This document shows positions 53,561-61,963 of a stretch of 64,000 nucleotides of DNA, piece after piece. The position numbers were made by a program, and so were the translations under genes. The notes beneath the pieces are model-generated. The model made no database searches, was not told where the DNA came from, and was given only the letters and a program-made list of their open reading frames with translations. Each line of letters begins with the position of its first letter. Position 1 is the first letter of the stretch. Location: assembly GCF_002368415.1 (NCBI RefSeq), contig NZ_AP018290.1, positions 10,159,717-10,223,716 on the forward strand. Reading direction: 5' to 3'. This DNA comes from Calothrix sp. NIES-4105. GTDB lineage: Bacteria; Cyanobacteriota; Cyanobacteriia; Cyanobacteriales; Nostocaceae.

Positions 53561-55243
53561 GTGAGCAAGTTGCAAGTTGCTTATAAGTTTAAGCTACGTC
53601 CCAAGCAAGGTCAAGTTGAATTATTAGAAGATTGGCAGCACAAAGTCGGGTACATTCAAAATCGTTCTTTGGGCGATAGAATTGTTTCTTATAACAATAC
53701 TTTTGTAATGGGCGATTATTGCGACTTGTATACCCAACGAGAGATTAGTACTTTAAATCTATATTGTGACATCAATCTATATTCAATTAATTGTATTCCA
53801 AATATTGTAAGTCCATTGCATTGTTCAGTTAGTAAGTCAGCGTCTTTTGGTAATATTTGGAAAGAAGACAAGCCTTCTTTGCGTAGAAGTAAAGATAAAG
53901 AAAAGCCTTTTAATCCAAAGCGCAGTACATATGAGATGCATAGCAATTGGATAACAGAATTCAAGCAAGCTAACCCAGAATTTAAAAATGTTAATGCGGA
54001 CGCGATTCAACAAGCGTTACGGCATGTTGACGGAGCATTTAATAAGTTCTTTAGCGGCAAGGCTGGATTCCCAAACTTCAAACAGCATATAGATGTTAGT
54101 TTTGAATTTAAGCCTGGAACAGTAAGAATAATTAATAAATATATTATTTTCCCAACATTGGGAGGAATGCGGTTTTTTAAGTCAAGAGAAATACCTCCTA
54201 GTTGGGAAATACGAACCGTAACAATCAGTAGAGAAGTTGATGGTTGGTATGTATCTGTACTATTGAGAGATGAGACAGTACCAGATTTACCTATAAAGTG
54301 TTTAGAAGAATGTGAATCAATTCAAGGTGTGGATGTTGGTATTAAAAAGCTAGCATCTTTAAGTGACGGTACATTAATATCTAATCCACAATTTTTAAAA
54401 AAATCTGAACGAAGATTAAGAATACGGCAACGTCGTGTTTCTCGTAAACAGAAAGGCTCACGTAAACGTAAAAAAGCAGCTATACAACTTAGTCGCTTAC
54501 ATCAAAAAATACGCCGTCAGCGAGAAGATTACCAATGGAAACAAGCTAAGATAATTGGAGCAAAGGCTGACATTACAGTTTTTGAAGATTTAAATATTAA
54601 AGGCATGAAGTCTCGTTGTAAGCCAAAAAAGGATGAAGCAACGGGTAAATATTTAAAAAATGGACAAGCTGCGAAGGCAGCATTAAATCAAGCAATATCT
54701 GACGCTTCGTGGTATTCGTTACGCCAAAAAACTGAGCATCAAGCACAAAAATTGGGGAACTTAATAATACTAGTTCACCCCAAAAATACAAGTATTACTT
54801 GTCCCGAATGTGGACACACTTCAAAGTCCAATCGGGATAAAGAAAAATTTGTTTGCGAGAACTGTTCTCACTGCGACGACGCTGACGTGAATGGAGCAAT
54901 TAATATTGCTAAAAAGGCTCGCACTAATCTTGGTTTAGATACCCTACAAGTGGACAGCTTGAAAGTTACGCCCAAAAATACTAAGGAGTCATCATTCTCG
55001 TTGGGGGATGAGCCTGGGAACCCTGCTAATTCAACAGCTAAACAGCTACGTTGTGTAACAGTCAAAAGTGTAAAAGTTAAGAAAGAGCGTGTTAGAAATA
55101 AACACAAATCTTCTCAACCAGAACCACCAGAAATTGGTATACAACGAGACAAGTTTACTAGCCTTGACGGGGATGACGGAGAGTTAGCAAGAACCGACTC
55201 TTCAGAATCCGTGCCCATACTTCAAGGAAGTTGGGCGCGGTAG
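53561..55243 (+). CDS. tnpB: TnpB RNA-guided nuclease of the IS605 family
   Basis: 560 residues from a GTG start. RuvC-like motifs: GVDVGIKKLASLSDG (Asp), ITVFEDLNIKGM (Glu), DDADVNGAINIAKKA (Asp). Zinc finger: CPECGH and CENC. The arginine-rich helix RLRIRQRRVSRKQKGSRKRK suits RNA binding. It is longer than the common ~400 residues: an N-terminal insertion (about 40-115) and a ~100-residue C-terminal tail, KESSFSLGDEPGNPANSTAK and onward. That tail region is conserved as DNA in related elements because it encodes the omega-RNA scaffold. Frame intact, so it could still be active. Confidence 0.9.
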   Translation: MSKLQVAYKFKLRPKQGQVELLEDWQHKVGYIQNRSLGDRIVSYNNTFVMGDYCDLYTQREISTLNLYCDINLYSINCIPNIVSPLHCSVSKSASFGNIWKEDKPSLRRSKDKEKPFNPKRSTYEMHSNWITEFKQANPEFKNVNADAIQQALRHVDGAFNKFFSGKAGFPNFKQHIDVSFEFKPGTVRIINKYIIFPTLGGMRFFKSREIPPSWEIRTVTISREVDGWYVSVLLRDETVPDLPIKCLEECESIQGVDVGIKKLASLSDGTLISNPQFLKKSERRLRIRQRRVSRKQKGSRKRKKAAIQLSRLHQKIRRQREDYQWKQAKIIGAKADITVFEDLNIKGMKSRCKPKKDEATGKYLKNGQAAKAALNQAISDASWYSLRQKTEHQAQKLGNLIILVHPKNTSITCPECGHTSKSNRDKEKFVCENCSHCDDADVNGAINIAKKARTNLGLDTLQVDSLKVTPKNTKESSFSLGDEPGNPANSTAKQLRCVTVKSVKVKKERVRNKHKSSQPEPPEIGIQRDKFTSLDGDDGELARTDSSESVPILQGSWAR

Positions 55244-55269
55244 TTCAATTGGAATAGGAGAACAATATC

Positions 55270-55449
55270 CCAAGAACTACTGGGAAGTATTTAGAGCCAT
55301 TTGGTTTAGCCGTAATACTATTACCAGCAACAACACGCTATGAAATACCAGGTGGTGTTACAGAAACAAATACGGAACGTCGCGTTATATTTAGTCTAGA
55401 AATAGAAACAAACCGTATTGGTGAAGCGCGTCCAGAACCTAGTAAATAA
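55270..55449 (+). pseudogene. 3' fragment of a gene, probably interrupted by the IS element
   Basis: Open frame without start: [59 protein letters not shown], then stop. It resembles the C-terminus of a structured protein rather than random sequence and begins directly after the element's right end. The matching 5' part was not found on the left side. The last codons merge into the 65-bp tandem repeat. Confidence 0.5.
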
Positions 55450-55605
55450 CGGAAATTTAGGTAAACCCGCCCGCACAGGGTTAGGGGCGGGTTAACATGT
55501 ATTCTAGTAAATAACGGAAATTTAGGTAAACCCGCCCGCACAGGGTTAGGGACGGGTTAAGGTGTATTCTAGTAAATAACGGAAATTTAGGTAAACCCGC
55601 CCAAA
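55441..55605. repeat. Tandem 65-bp repeat, about 2.5 copies
   Basis: Units start at 55441, 55506 and 55571 (AGTAAATAACGGAAATTTAG then GTAAACCCGCCC). The first two include GCACAGGGTTAGGG-CGGGTTAA, an inverted GTAAACCCGCCC / GGGCGGGTTAA pair. Same word family as 31698, 2621 and 38079. Short ORFs on the minus strand here are repeat artefacts. Confidence 0.85.
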
Positions 55606-55669
55606 GGAGTAAATAGGTAATATAAACATAACGATTGATGCACGTTTTTGGATAAATATAGATAGACAA

Positions 55670-56011
55670 ATGAAGATAGACCTTAACAGTGTAGATTTTA
55701 GTGATATTAGTCAGAAGAGCGTTGATTTAGACACACTTGAAACCGAAGACGAATTTCGTGCAGAAGCAAGAAGATTGCTACCAACAGCACTTGTCAAAGT
55801 AGGTGAAGCAGTGGCAGAGCAAACGTGGGAAGAATTGCAGAAGACACTTTTGAAACCAGGTTCAAAAGCAAAGTCTTCTACAAGTGAGAAACGTCAGTTT
55901 GTTAAAGAGACTGGCCGAAACTACCAGCGTAGTGCTAGTAATCGAGATAAACAAGAAATAGAAGATTATATAGTCGAGCAATTACGTATATTTCAGAAGA
56001 AAGCAATATAA
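55670..56011 (+). CDS. Hypothetical helical protein, 113 aa
   Basis: MKIDLNSVDFSDISQKSVDL, ETEDEFRAEARRLLPTALVK, VGEAVAEQTWEELQKTLLKP, then a basic Ser-rich part and KQEIEDYIVEQLRIFQKKA. Acidic N-terminus, amphipathic helices, no Cys, no membrane span. Not recognised. It may belong with the fragment at 55270 in an accessory unit. Confidence 0.5.
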   Translation: MKIDLNSVDFSDISQKSVDLDTLETEDEFRAEARRLLPTALVKVGEAVAEQTWEELQKTLLKPGSKAKSSTSEKRQFVKETGRNYQRSASNRDKQEIEDYIVEQLRIFQKKAI

Positions 56012-56075
56012 CGTAACTTTTACTTTAGTAAAAATATTAGTAAAAATTACCAAGTAAAAATACTGCTAATTTGCT

Positions 56076-56273
56076 CTACTTTAACCATTTTCGCCCAGCC
56101 CTTTCTGCCGCTACTTGGGTGCAGTAAGACTTGTCATCTCCATAAACTGTACCAAGCGAACTTATAACTCGGAACTGCCATCCTTTAGATTCGGTACAAA
56201 ATACTGTAAAAATCGAGTCTGGATGGCAAATAACTGAGTAAATCGTAGTGTTAATCATAATGGTATTAGACAA
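56076..56273 (-). CDS. Hypothetical small protein, 65 aa
   Basis: MSNTIMINTTIYSVICHPDS, IFTVFCTESKGWQFRVISSL, GTVYGDDKSYCTQVAAERAG-RKWLK. The beta-then-helix pattern ending AAERAGRKWL recalls short conserved cyanobacterial proteins. Three Cys. The start could be the Met at residue 6. Convergent with the previous gene. Confidence 0.5.
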   Translation of the reverse strand: MSNTIMINTTIYSVICHPDSIFTVFCTESKGWQFRVISSLGTVYGDDKSYCTQVAAERAGRKWLK

Positions 56274-56665
56274 TATACTATTACAAGAAAAATTTAACTT
56301 TCAGCATAGTTATTCATCTATCTAACATATACAACAGAACAATTTACAATTACTTAACTATTTATACAAATTGCAATAAATATAACTTCCGCAATAGATA
56401 ATCAATAAGACACTAACCCCCAAGACCTAGCATGGGTATCACACCTACGGGGCAAAACACTCCAGTTTGTTTTAGAATTACAGGCTAGAATGAAAAAGCC
56501 AGCAAATTGGAGTGCAAAAGCTGGCGCCAAGTGCCATCAGATATAAGCAAGCATTAATTGTACTTATAAGTCTCAGTTATATAAGGGGTTTGCCATACAC
56601 AGGTATTGCCCCTCGATTGATGCTAGTAAAACATTAAATAAAGCTTAAGATTGTAACGAGCATTA
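56274..56665. other. Non-coding stretch
   Basis: AT-rich without an intact gene. A short piece near 56455-56515 (TTGTTTTAGAATTACAGGCT) might be a gene scrap but is too short to assign. Confidence 0.3.
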
Positions 56666-57838
56666 TTATTTTTTCAGCGCAATATTATTTAGAGCGCTAT
56701 CAGCAGCTTTAAAAGCCAGAGTTTTAACATTACTACTCTGGCTATTAAATAGCACAACTAAAGTAGTATTTCGCTTAGGAGAATAAGCCATCAAAGTATT
56801 AAAACCATAAGCACTACCAGTGTGTCCAACAAACATACCTTGAGAAGTTTGAAACTTCTCTACTCCCAAACCATATCCATTACCAATTTCATTCTCATTT
56901 TTCATCACCAGCATTTCAGACAGCATTTTTGGAGAAAGCAAAGTCTTCTTACCAAATAGTGCAGAGGCAAAATTAGCAATATCTTCGGCATTTGAGATCA
57001 AACTACCATCACCCAGACCATTACCATCATTGACATTAGCAAAACTTTCCAACTTTCCATCTTTATTACGGTTTCCATAACCTGTAGCGGGGTTTCCAAC
57101 AACAGGTTCGCGCAACTCAGTAAAAGTATGCTTAAGTGCTAGAGGTTGTAATATAGAAGTACGTATAGCATGTGCTAAAGTATTTTTAGTGACATTCTCG
57201 ACTATCAACTCCAAAAGAATATAATTACTATCCGTATAAATAAATTTATTTCCAGGCGCCGATAAAGCATCAGCATTGTAAATATACTTTATAGCCTCGC
57301 GCGCAGTCCAAGGTTTAGAACGAGGACGCTTCTTAGTCGCATTTTTAAATCCATCAGTACTCAAGTACTCAGCAACACCACTCGTATTATTAAGCAGTTG
57401 ACGAACCGTAATTAAATCACTATTAGTAATATTAGGACTGATATCAGTGGGGAGATATTCAGTAATAACACCATCTAAATCAATTTTTCCAGCTTCAACT
57501 AACTTCAATACCGCCACTGATACAAAAGTTTTACTCATACTTGCAATAGAAAACCCATCATTAGGTTTCATTACCGTCTTAGTTTGTAAATTACTAACTC
57601 CAGAGGCGCCGATCCATTTTCCGGCAGGAGTAGATACATACATCACAGCACCAGGAATCTTTTGGCTTTTGACAGCTGCATCTAACATATTTTGGAGTTG
57701 GGCGCCATTAATTTTTGGGGAACTTAGTTGTGCAGCTAACGCAGGACTAATAACTTGGTCATTATCAGTAATAAGCGTATATCCTGAATAACTAGCAATA
57801 AGCGATAGACCAGTAGCAAGTAAAGTTTTTCTGTTCAT
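56666..57838 (-). CDS. Exported serine hydrolase, class C beta-lactamase family
   Basis: 390 residues from the ATG at 57838. Signal-like N-terminus (MNRKTLLATGLSLIASYSGY ... SPALAAQ). Motif 1 SMSK (Ser100-Lys103), motif 2 YTDSN (Tyr201), motif 3 GHTGSAYGF in place of KTG. This is the DD-peptidase/EstB-like beta-lactamase fold; it may be a carboxypeptidase, esterase or D-aminopeptidase. All three motifs look intact. The upstream tandem repeats may carry its promoter. Confidence 0.9.
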   Translation of the reverse strand: MNRKTLLATGLSLIASYSGYTLITDNDQVISPALAAQLSSPKINGAQLQNMLDAAVKSQKIPGAVMYVSTPAGKWIGASGVSNLQTKTVMKPNDGFSIASMSKTFVSVAVLKLVEAGKIDLDGVITEYLPTDISPNITNSDLITVRQLLNNTSGVAEYLSTDGFKNATKKRPRSKPWTAREAIKYIYNADALSAPGNKFIYTDSNYILLELIVENVTKNTLAHAIRTSILQPLALKHTFTELREPVVGNPATGYGNRNKDGKLESFANVNDGNGLGDGSLISNAEDIANFASALFGKKTLLSPKMLSEMLVMKNENEIGNGYGLGVEKFQTSQGMFVGHTGSAYGFNTLMAYSPKRNTTLVVLFNSQSSNVKTLAFKAADSALNNIALKK

Positions 57839-57894
57839 TCGTTGTAATGTAACTCTGTGTAATTGCACATAAGACTCGTAGGGTGCGTGACGCT

Positions 57895-58046
57895 ACGAGA
57901 AAACTTCAACGTAGTAATAAGACTTAAGAGCGTCACGCACCGGCTTAAAATTGTGACTACGAGAAAACTTCAACGTAGTAATAAGACTTAAGCGCGTCAC
58001 GCACCGGCTTAAAATTATGACTTAAGGGCGCCACGCCGAGGCATAA
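57895..58046. repeat. Tandem 64-bp repeat, about 2.4 copies
   Basis: Units start at 57895 and 57959 (ACGAGAAAACTTCAACGTAG, then TAATAAGACTTAAG-GCGTC and ACGCACCGGCTTAAAATT). A degenerate third piece runs from 58019 (GACTTAAGGGCGCCACGCCG). The word GTAGGGTGCGTGACG precedes it. It lies upstream of the serine hydrolase. Confidence 0.8.
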
Positions 58047-58223
58047 AATTATGACAATATCGTAAGTCTTAGCACAATCTTAAATTCCCTACGCTTATCA
58101 GTCGGAAATATTTATTCTGCTATAGTTTATCCTTAACTGAAAATGAATGCCACTAATAATTTTATTATTTCTGAGATAAATTGACTTTTGTAGCAACTAC
58201 TAACCATTGACTTTGGCTTATAT

Positions 58224-58491
58224 ATGACATCAAAAATTAGAAGTAAAGCAAAAGCTACCGTTTGGACAATAGAAAACGTTAAAATTAGCAAACGCCAAGA
58301 CCATATCACAACAGAAGAACCCTTAGAAATTAGACTAGAAGACGCGCGCACCATAGCCATAACAATGAGAACACCAGGCGCCTAGCAGTTTAGCCATATC
58401 TATAGCACAAGAATTTGGCATAACTCTAATAGGCTTCTTACGCGGCAACCGATTTAACGTATACTCCCGAATCAAAAGATTACTAACGTAG
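58224..58491 (+). pseudogene. fdhD: fdhD remnant: both ends kept, middle deleted
   Basis: The first frame gives MTSKIRSKAKATVWTIENVK, ISKRQDHITTEEPLEIRLED and [15 protein letters not shown], the conserved N-terminus of the formate dehydrogenase accessory sulfurtransferase FdhD. One base out of step, [28 protein letters not shown] follow, the conserved C-terminus. The roughly 150-180 residues between, including the catalytic Cys region, are gone. Non-functional. Confidence 0.85.
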
Positions 58492-58508
58492 GGTGGGCAC
58501 TGCCCACC
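58492..58508. repeat. Hairpin GGTGGGCA-C-TGCCCACC
   Basis: Same element as at 7423-7439. It begins immediately after the stop of the fdhD remnant. The following 380 nt up to 58891 contain no gene that I can support. Confidence 0.6.
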
Positions 58509-58891
58509 ATATAAACTAAATAAGGTTCAGTTAACAACTTCATTTTATTACTGACGTGTTAAGTAATAATGCATAACTTCAAACAAAATACAACTAACTT
58601 AAGTATAATTGCAGTCATTATACTTAAGTTTTATATTTTGTGTAAGAGGCTATTTTAACAACCTTGAATAATTTGATTATACGTAGCTATGATATATCAA
58701 CATTACAACAGACATTTATATACTAGCAACAAATATATTTTTGTAGCAAAGCCCTAACAGATTTCAGCCTCAAGAATAATAGGCAAAAAATAAATATTCA
58801 CTCTGAGCAATAAATTTTGATTATAGATTGGGTGAAATTTCAGCTATGGAAGTGTAAGCAAACCAATCCTTATAAATTTAATTATTGAGAT

Positions 58892-60436
58892 ATGGCAATA
58901 CAACGAGTTTGTGTGATAGGAGCAGGTATTAGCGGTTTAGCAACAGCTAAAACTTTTATAGAAGCAGGTTACGAAGTATTAGTTTATGAAAAACAATCTG
59001 CTTTAGGAGGTGTTTGGGAAAAGTCACGACGTTACCCAGGTATTATAACTCAAACACCGGGTCAAATGTACTCATTTCCTGACTATCCTTTACCAGATTC
59101 ATACCCTGAATGGCCATCGGGTGAGCAGGTTAATGCTTATCTTGAATCATATGCTAACCATTTTGGGGTGTCAGAAAAAATTCAATTTTCAACTAAAGTA
59201 ATAGCTTTAACGGCAATTGAGAATGGACATCAGGGATGGGAAGTAACAACTCGTACATTAGACGGAAGCACAATAACATCATATTTTGATTTTGTTGTTA
59301 TATGCAATGGTGTTAATCATATTCCTAATATTCCAGAGATACCAGGAATAAATGAATTTAAGTTAAAGGGTGGTACTGTCCTACATACAACAGAAGTTGA
59401 GTCAACTGCCCAACTAAAAGGAAAAGATGTAGTGGTGGTGGGTTTCGGGAAGTCAGCTTGTGATATTGTGATGTTAGCTGTTCAACATGCTTCTTCGTGT
59501 CATATAGTTTTTCGTAAACCAGACTGGAAAATACCAAGATTTTTCTTTGGCTTTGTCAACTTCAAACTGTTAATGATGACACGTTTTACAGAAGCGATGA
59601 CTCCCAAATATAACCCCAATAAACTTGAAAAGTGGTTACATTCTAATGGAAAAAGGTTAGTGAATGGATTCTGGCGCCTTCAGGAAACCATCATGCGTTA
59701 TACATTTGGGCTAGATACTTGTGGGCTAGTGCCCTCTGAGCCACTTATAAAATCAGTAATAGCTAGTATAAACATTGCTCCTAAAAATTTCTACAAATAT
59801 ATTCGTAATCAGAAAATAGTTACGCATCAAACGTCAATTACACGATTTGTAGAAGATGGCGTTGAATTAGCATCAGGTGAGAAGTTAAATGCTTCGATTG
59901 TAGTATTTGGTACTGGATTTAAACAAGCCATACCCTTCCTTGAGGAAAAATATCGGCACCACATTCTCGATTTAGATGGTTATTTCCATTTATACCGTAA
60001 TTTAATTCATCCCAAAGTTCCAAATCTAGCTTTTGTTGGCTATAATGCAGGGTTATCAGCAACTTTAACAAGCGATCTTGGCGCCTTATGGTTAGTACAA
60101 TTGCTTAAAGGAAACATAAATAAGCCAACAAATAATAAGATGGTGGCAGAAATGGAAGCTGATTTAGAGTGGCGTAAGAAGAATGGGTATGCAGGATATG
60201 GAGGTACTTGTTTTTTCTCTTCTACTTTCCATTATTTAGACAATTTGATGCGTGATATGGGACTTCCACCTCGCCAAACAGGTTCAATTGCAGCAGTAAT
60301 GCAGCCATTGAATACACAAGCATACAGCAATGTACGAACACAATTAGAAAGTTTATACGGTTCTAAAGTCCAAGATTCAACTAATAAATCTCAGTTACAA
60401 TCTAACGTAAGCGTGACTGAGGCGCCGACTTATTAA
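58892..60436 (+). CDS. Flavin-containing monooxygenase-like oxidoreductase
   Basis: 514 residues. FAD site: VCVIGAGISGLATAKTFIEA with a later EKQSALGGVWE. NADPH site: VVVVGFGKSACDIVMLA. A further ATG-like motif is VVFGTGFKQAIPFLEE. This is the class B flavoprotein monooxygenase layout (FMO/Baeyer-Villiger-like). Substrate unknown. The C-terminal 30 residues are Ser/Gln/Thr-rich. It is followed 32 nt later by an SDR remnant, so the two probably once formed an oxidative pathway. Confidence 0.88.
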   Translation: MAIQRVCVIGAGISGLATAKTFIEAGYEVLVYEKQSALGGVWEKSRRYPGIITQTPGQMYSFPDYPLPDSYPEWPSGEQVNAYLESYANHFGVSEKIQFSTKVIALTAIENGHQGWEVTTRTLDGSTITSYFDFVVICNGVNHIPNIPEIPGINEFKLKGGTVLHTTEVESTAQLKGKDVVVVGFGKSACDIVMLAVQHASSCHIVFRKPDWKIPRFFFGFVNFKLLMMTRFTEAMTPKYNPNKLEKWLHSNGKRLVNGFWRLQETIMRYTFGLDTCGLVPSEPLIKSVIASINIAPKNFYKYIRNQKIVTHQTSITRFVEDGVELASGEKLNASIVVFGTGFKQAIPFLEEKYRHHILDLDGYFHLYRNLIHPKVPNLAFVGYNAGLSATLTSDLGALWLVQLLKGNINKPTNNKMVAEMEADLEWRKKNGYAGYGGTCFFSSTFHYLDNLMRDMGLPPRQTGSIAAVMQPLNTQAYSNVRTQLESLYGSKVQDSTNKSQLQSNVSVTEAPTY

Positions 60437-60468
60437 TTAAGGTTACATTTTTTGAGGACTTTAAATTT

Positions 60469-60612
60469 ATGGAGCTAGCAAACAAAGTAGCTTTAATTAC
60501 CGGAGGCAGTTCTGGTATCGGTCGAGCGACAGCTAAACTTTTTGCCTCCGACAAAGCTTCATATATTACAGCAACGCCGCTTTTGATAGATGGAGGCTAC
60601 ACAGCTCAATAG
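60469..60612 (+). pseudogene. Short-chain dehydrogenase remnant with in-frame internal deletion
   Basis: MELANKVALITGGSSGIGRA, TAKLFASDKASYITATPLLI, DGGYTAQ. The first half is the TGGSSGIG cofactor-binding start of a classical SDR, and the second half its ASYITGTPLLVDGG-type end. The roughly 200 central residues, including the catalytic Ser-Tyr-Lys, are missing, yet the frame is kept. A 47-residue product would be inactive. RBS-like TTTGAGGAC precedes it. Confidence 0.85.
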
Positions 60613-60765
60613 CATACAGATATTCTCACATAAAGCCTATAATTTTGCTTAAATCCACTCAATTGTAAACAATTATGTTCAATTGCATAAAAGTATTCAA
60701 TTACCTCACCAAAATGCACCTTCGATTGGGACAGTAAGTAGTTTAGTACACACAGGATAGAAACA

Positions 60766-61404
60766 TCAATGTAACAAACCAATTCTTTTAATCGTAGTTA
60801 AATTATCAACTGAATAAACAGACTGCGATGGTACTAATAAATTTTCCTGATTACGAACAAGACGATTTGGGTATTGTCCATGTACAAACTCAGAAACATC
60901 TTCAATATCTAAAATAAAATCCTTTGCATAACGAGCCAACATCTCACCACGCAAACCTAATTGTATAGCTTTTCGTTCCACAGGCTTTTGGCAAGGGTCA
61001 TAATCAGGGTCCCATTGCAACCGAACATCAGAACGCTTCACAGCAAGTTGCCATTCTTCCCGACTAGGGTAAAGTTCTGGTATATAGCTAGAAGGCACAG
61101 TTTTTGCTAAAATCTCATCAAAAGCAGAACGCTTAATCCATATAGCCAAAATTACCTCTTGATTAACTTTAGTTCCCCATCCCGACCTATACATCATCCA
61201 TAAAAAACTCGGCTTAATCCAACTCATCCGGTCAAAAAGAAACTCTCCGCCAAAATAACCATGTTGAGCAGCAAACTTTCCAATATTTACATTATAAGCT
61301 TGATACACCACAACAGAATCTTGATCAAACTGAGCCAAAATATGGCGCCCAGATAAAGGCAAACGTTTCACTTGCTCTAAATACGGCTCAGTTAACAATT
61401 TCAT
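60766..61404 (-). CDS. DUF4291 family protein
   Basis: 212 residues: VYQAYNVNIGKFAAQHGYFG, GEFLFDRMSWIKPSFLWMMY, RSGWGTKVNQEVILAIWI, LQWDPDYDP and IQLGLRGEMLARY. All are conserved positions of DUF4291, a widespread cytosolic family of unknown function (ADP-ribosylation-like fold suggested for relatives). Length normal, apparently intact. Confidence 0.88.
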   Translation of the reverse strand: MKLLTEPYLEQVKRLPLSGRHILAQFDQDSVVVYQAYNVNIGKFAAQHGYFGGEFLFDRMSWIKPSFLWMMYRSGWGTKVNQEVILAIWIKRSAFDEILAKTVPSSYIPELYPSREEWQLAVKRSDVRLQWDPDYDPCQKPVERKAIQLGLRGEMLARYAKDFILDIEDVSEFVHGQYPNRLVRNQENLLVPSQSVYSVDNLTTIKRIGLLH

Positions 61405-61451
61405 CTATAAACAGTTTAATTTCTACTCAACTTAAACCATAACAATCACAA

Positions 61452-61788
61452 TTATACAGGTAGAGCAAGCGTAGCCGATAAACTACTTTTAATATTAAGT
61501 TCAACAATCGCCTTAGATGTGGCAACAATTGCATTCCCTTTAGAGTTGAAAACTACACCTCCAACACCCACAGGCACGGGAGGTATCCATTTATCACATA
61601 GAGTGGCAGTGTTATTAAAAACAATAAGTTCGCCACTTTCACTATCATCTTCATCGTCATACGTGTAAGTTCCCACCTCTTACACCACCTGGTATATTAT
61701 CTGGAGCTAAATTTTCTTTAAGAAAAGCCTTTAAAGGCTCGTCTAATTTTATCCGTACAATACTTTTTGTTGATTTATAATCTGGCAC
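61452..61788 (-). pseudogene. Frameshifted fragment of unknown protein
   Basis: From a GTG at 61788 one frame reads PDYKSTKSIVRIKLDEPLKA, FLKENLAPDNIPGGVRGG and stops. One frame over, VGTYTYDDEDDSESGELIVF, NNTATLCDKWIPPVPVGVGG, VVFNSKGNAIVATSKAIVEL continue to 61452. The second part looks like a beta-propeller (NHL-like) blade. Most likely a truncated, frameshifted gene end. Confidence 0.4.
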
Positions 61789-61883
61789 CGATATGCGAAT
61801 CTATTAAATAACACCTGTAACAATGCTGTGAAGTGATATAAATTGTTATAGTTTCATGTCAGATAATTTAAATGCAAAGTAAA

Positions 61884-61913
61884 ACGGCGCCCTTTCTTAA
61901 ATTAAGGCGCCGT
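61884..61913 (-). terminator. Rho-independent terminator made of two GGCGCC motifs
   Basis: On the minus strand ACGGCGCC pairs with GGCGCCGT across a 14-base A/T loop, followed by TTTT. It lies 50 nt beyond the stop of the double-glycine precursor gene and is oriented to end that transcript. Confidence 0.75.
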
Positions 61914-61963
61914 GCTAAGTGATATTAAAAGTGATACGGTTTAAAGGGACTTAAAAGTAGCGG

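Larger units (their letters stand above)
53032..55265. mobile_element. IS200/IS605-type element with broken tnpA and intact tnpB
   Basis: Divergent tnpA (53509 to 53069, minus) and tnpB (53561 to 55243, plus). The left side begins with a hairpin: outer arms ATCCCCCT / AGGGGGAT (about 53033-53078) and inner TTCATTC / GAATGAA. The right end is taken just after the tnpB stop, where GGAAGTTGGGCGCGGTAGTT is usual in related elements. Ends are approximate. No GGCGCC occurs from 52197 to 56522, in contrast to the rest of the window. The right flank carries the 3' end of another gene. Confidence 0.8.

Noticed and set aside
55338-55669. Minus-strand ORFs with repeated [18 protein letters not shown] peptide
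   Set aside because: The peptide repeats are direct translations of the 65-bp tandem repeat and overlap the plus-strand gene fragment.
58133-58360. 75-aa minus-strand ORF
   Set aside because: It lies opposite the fdhD remnant, whose reading on the plus strand is clearly homologous; the minus frame shows no domain.
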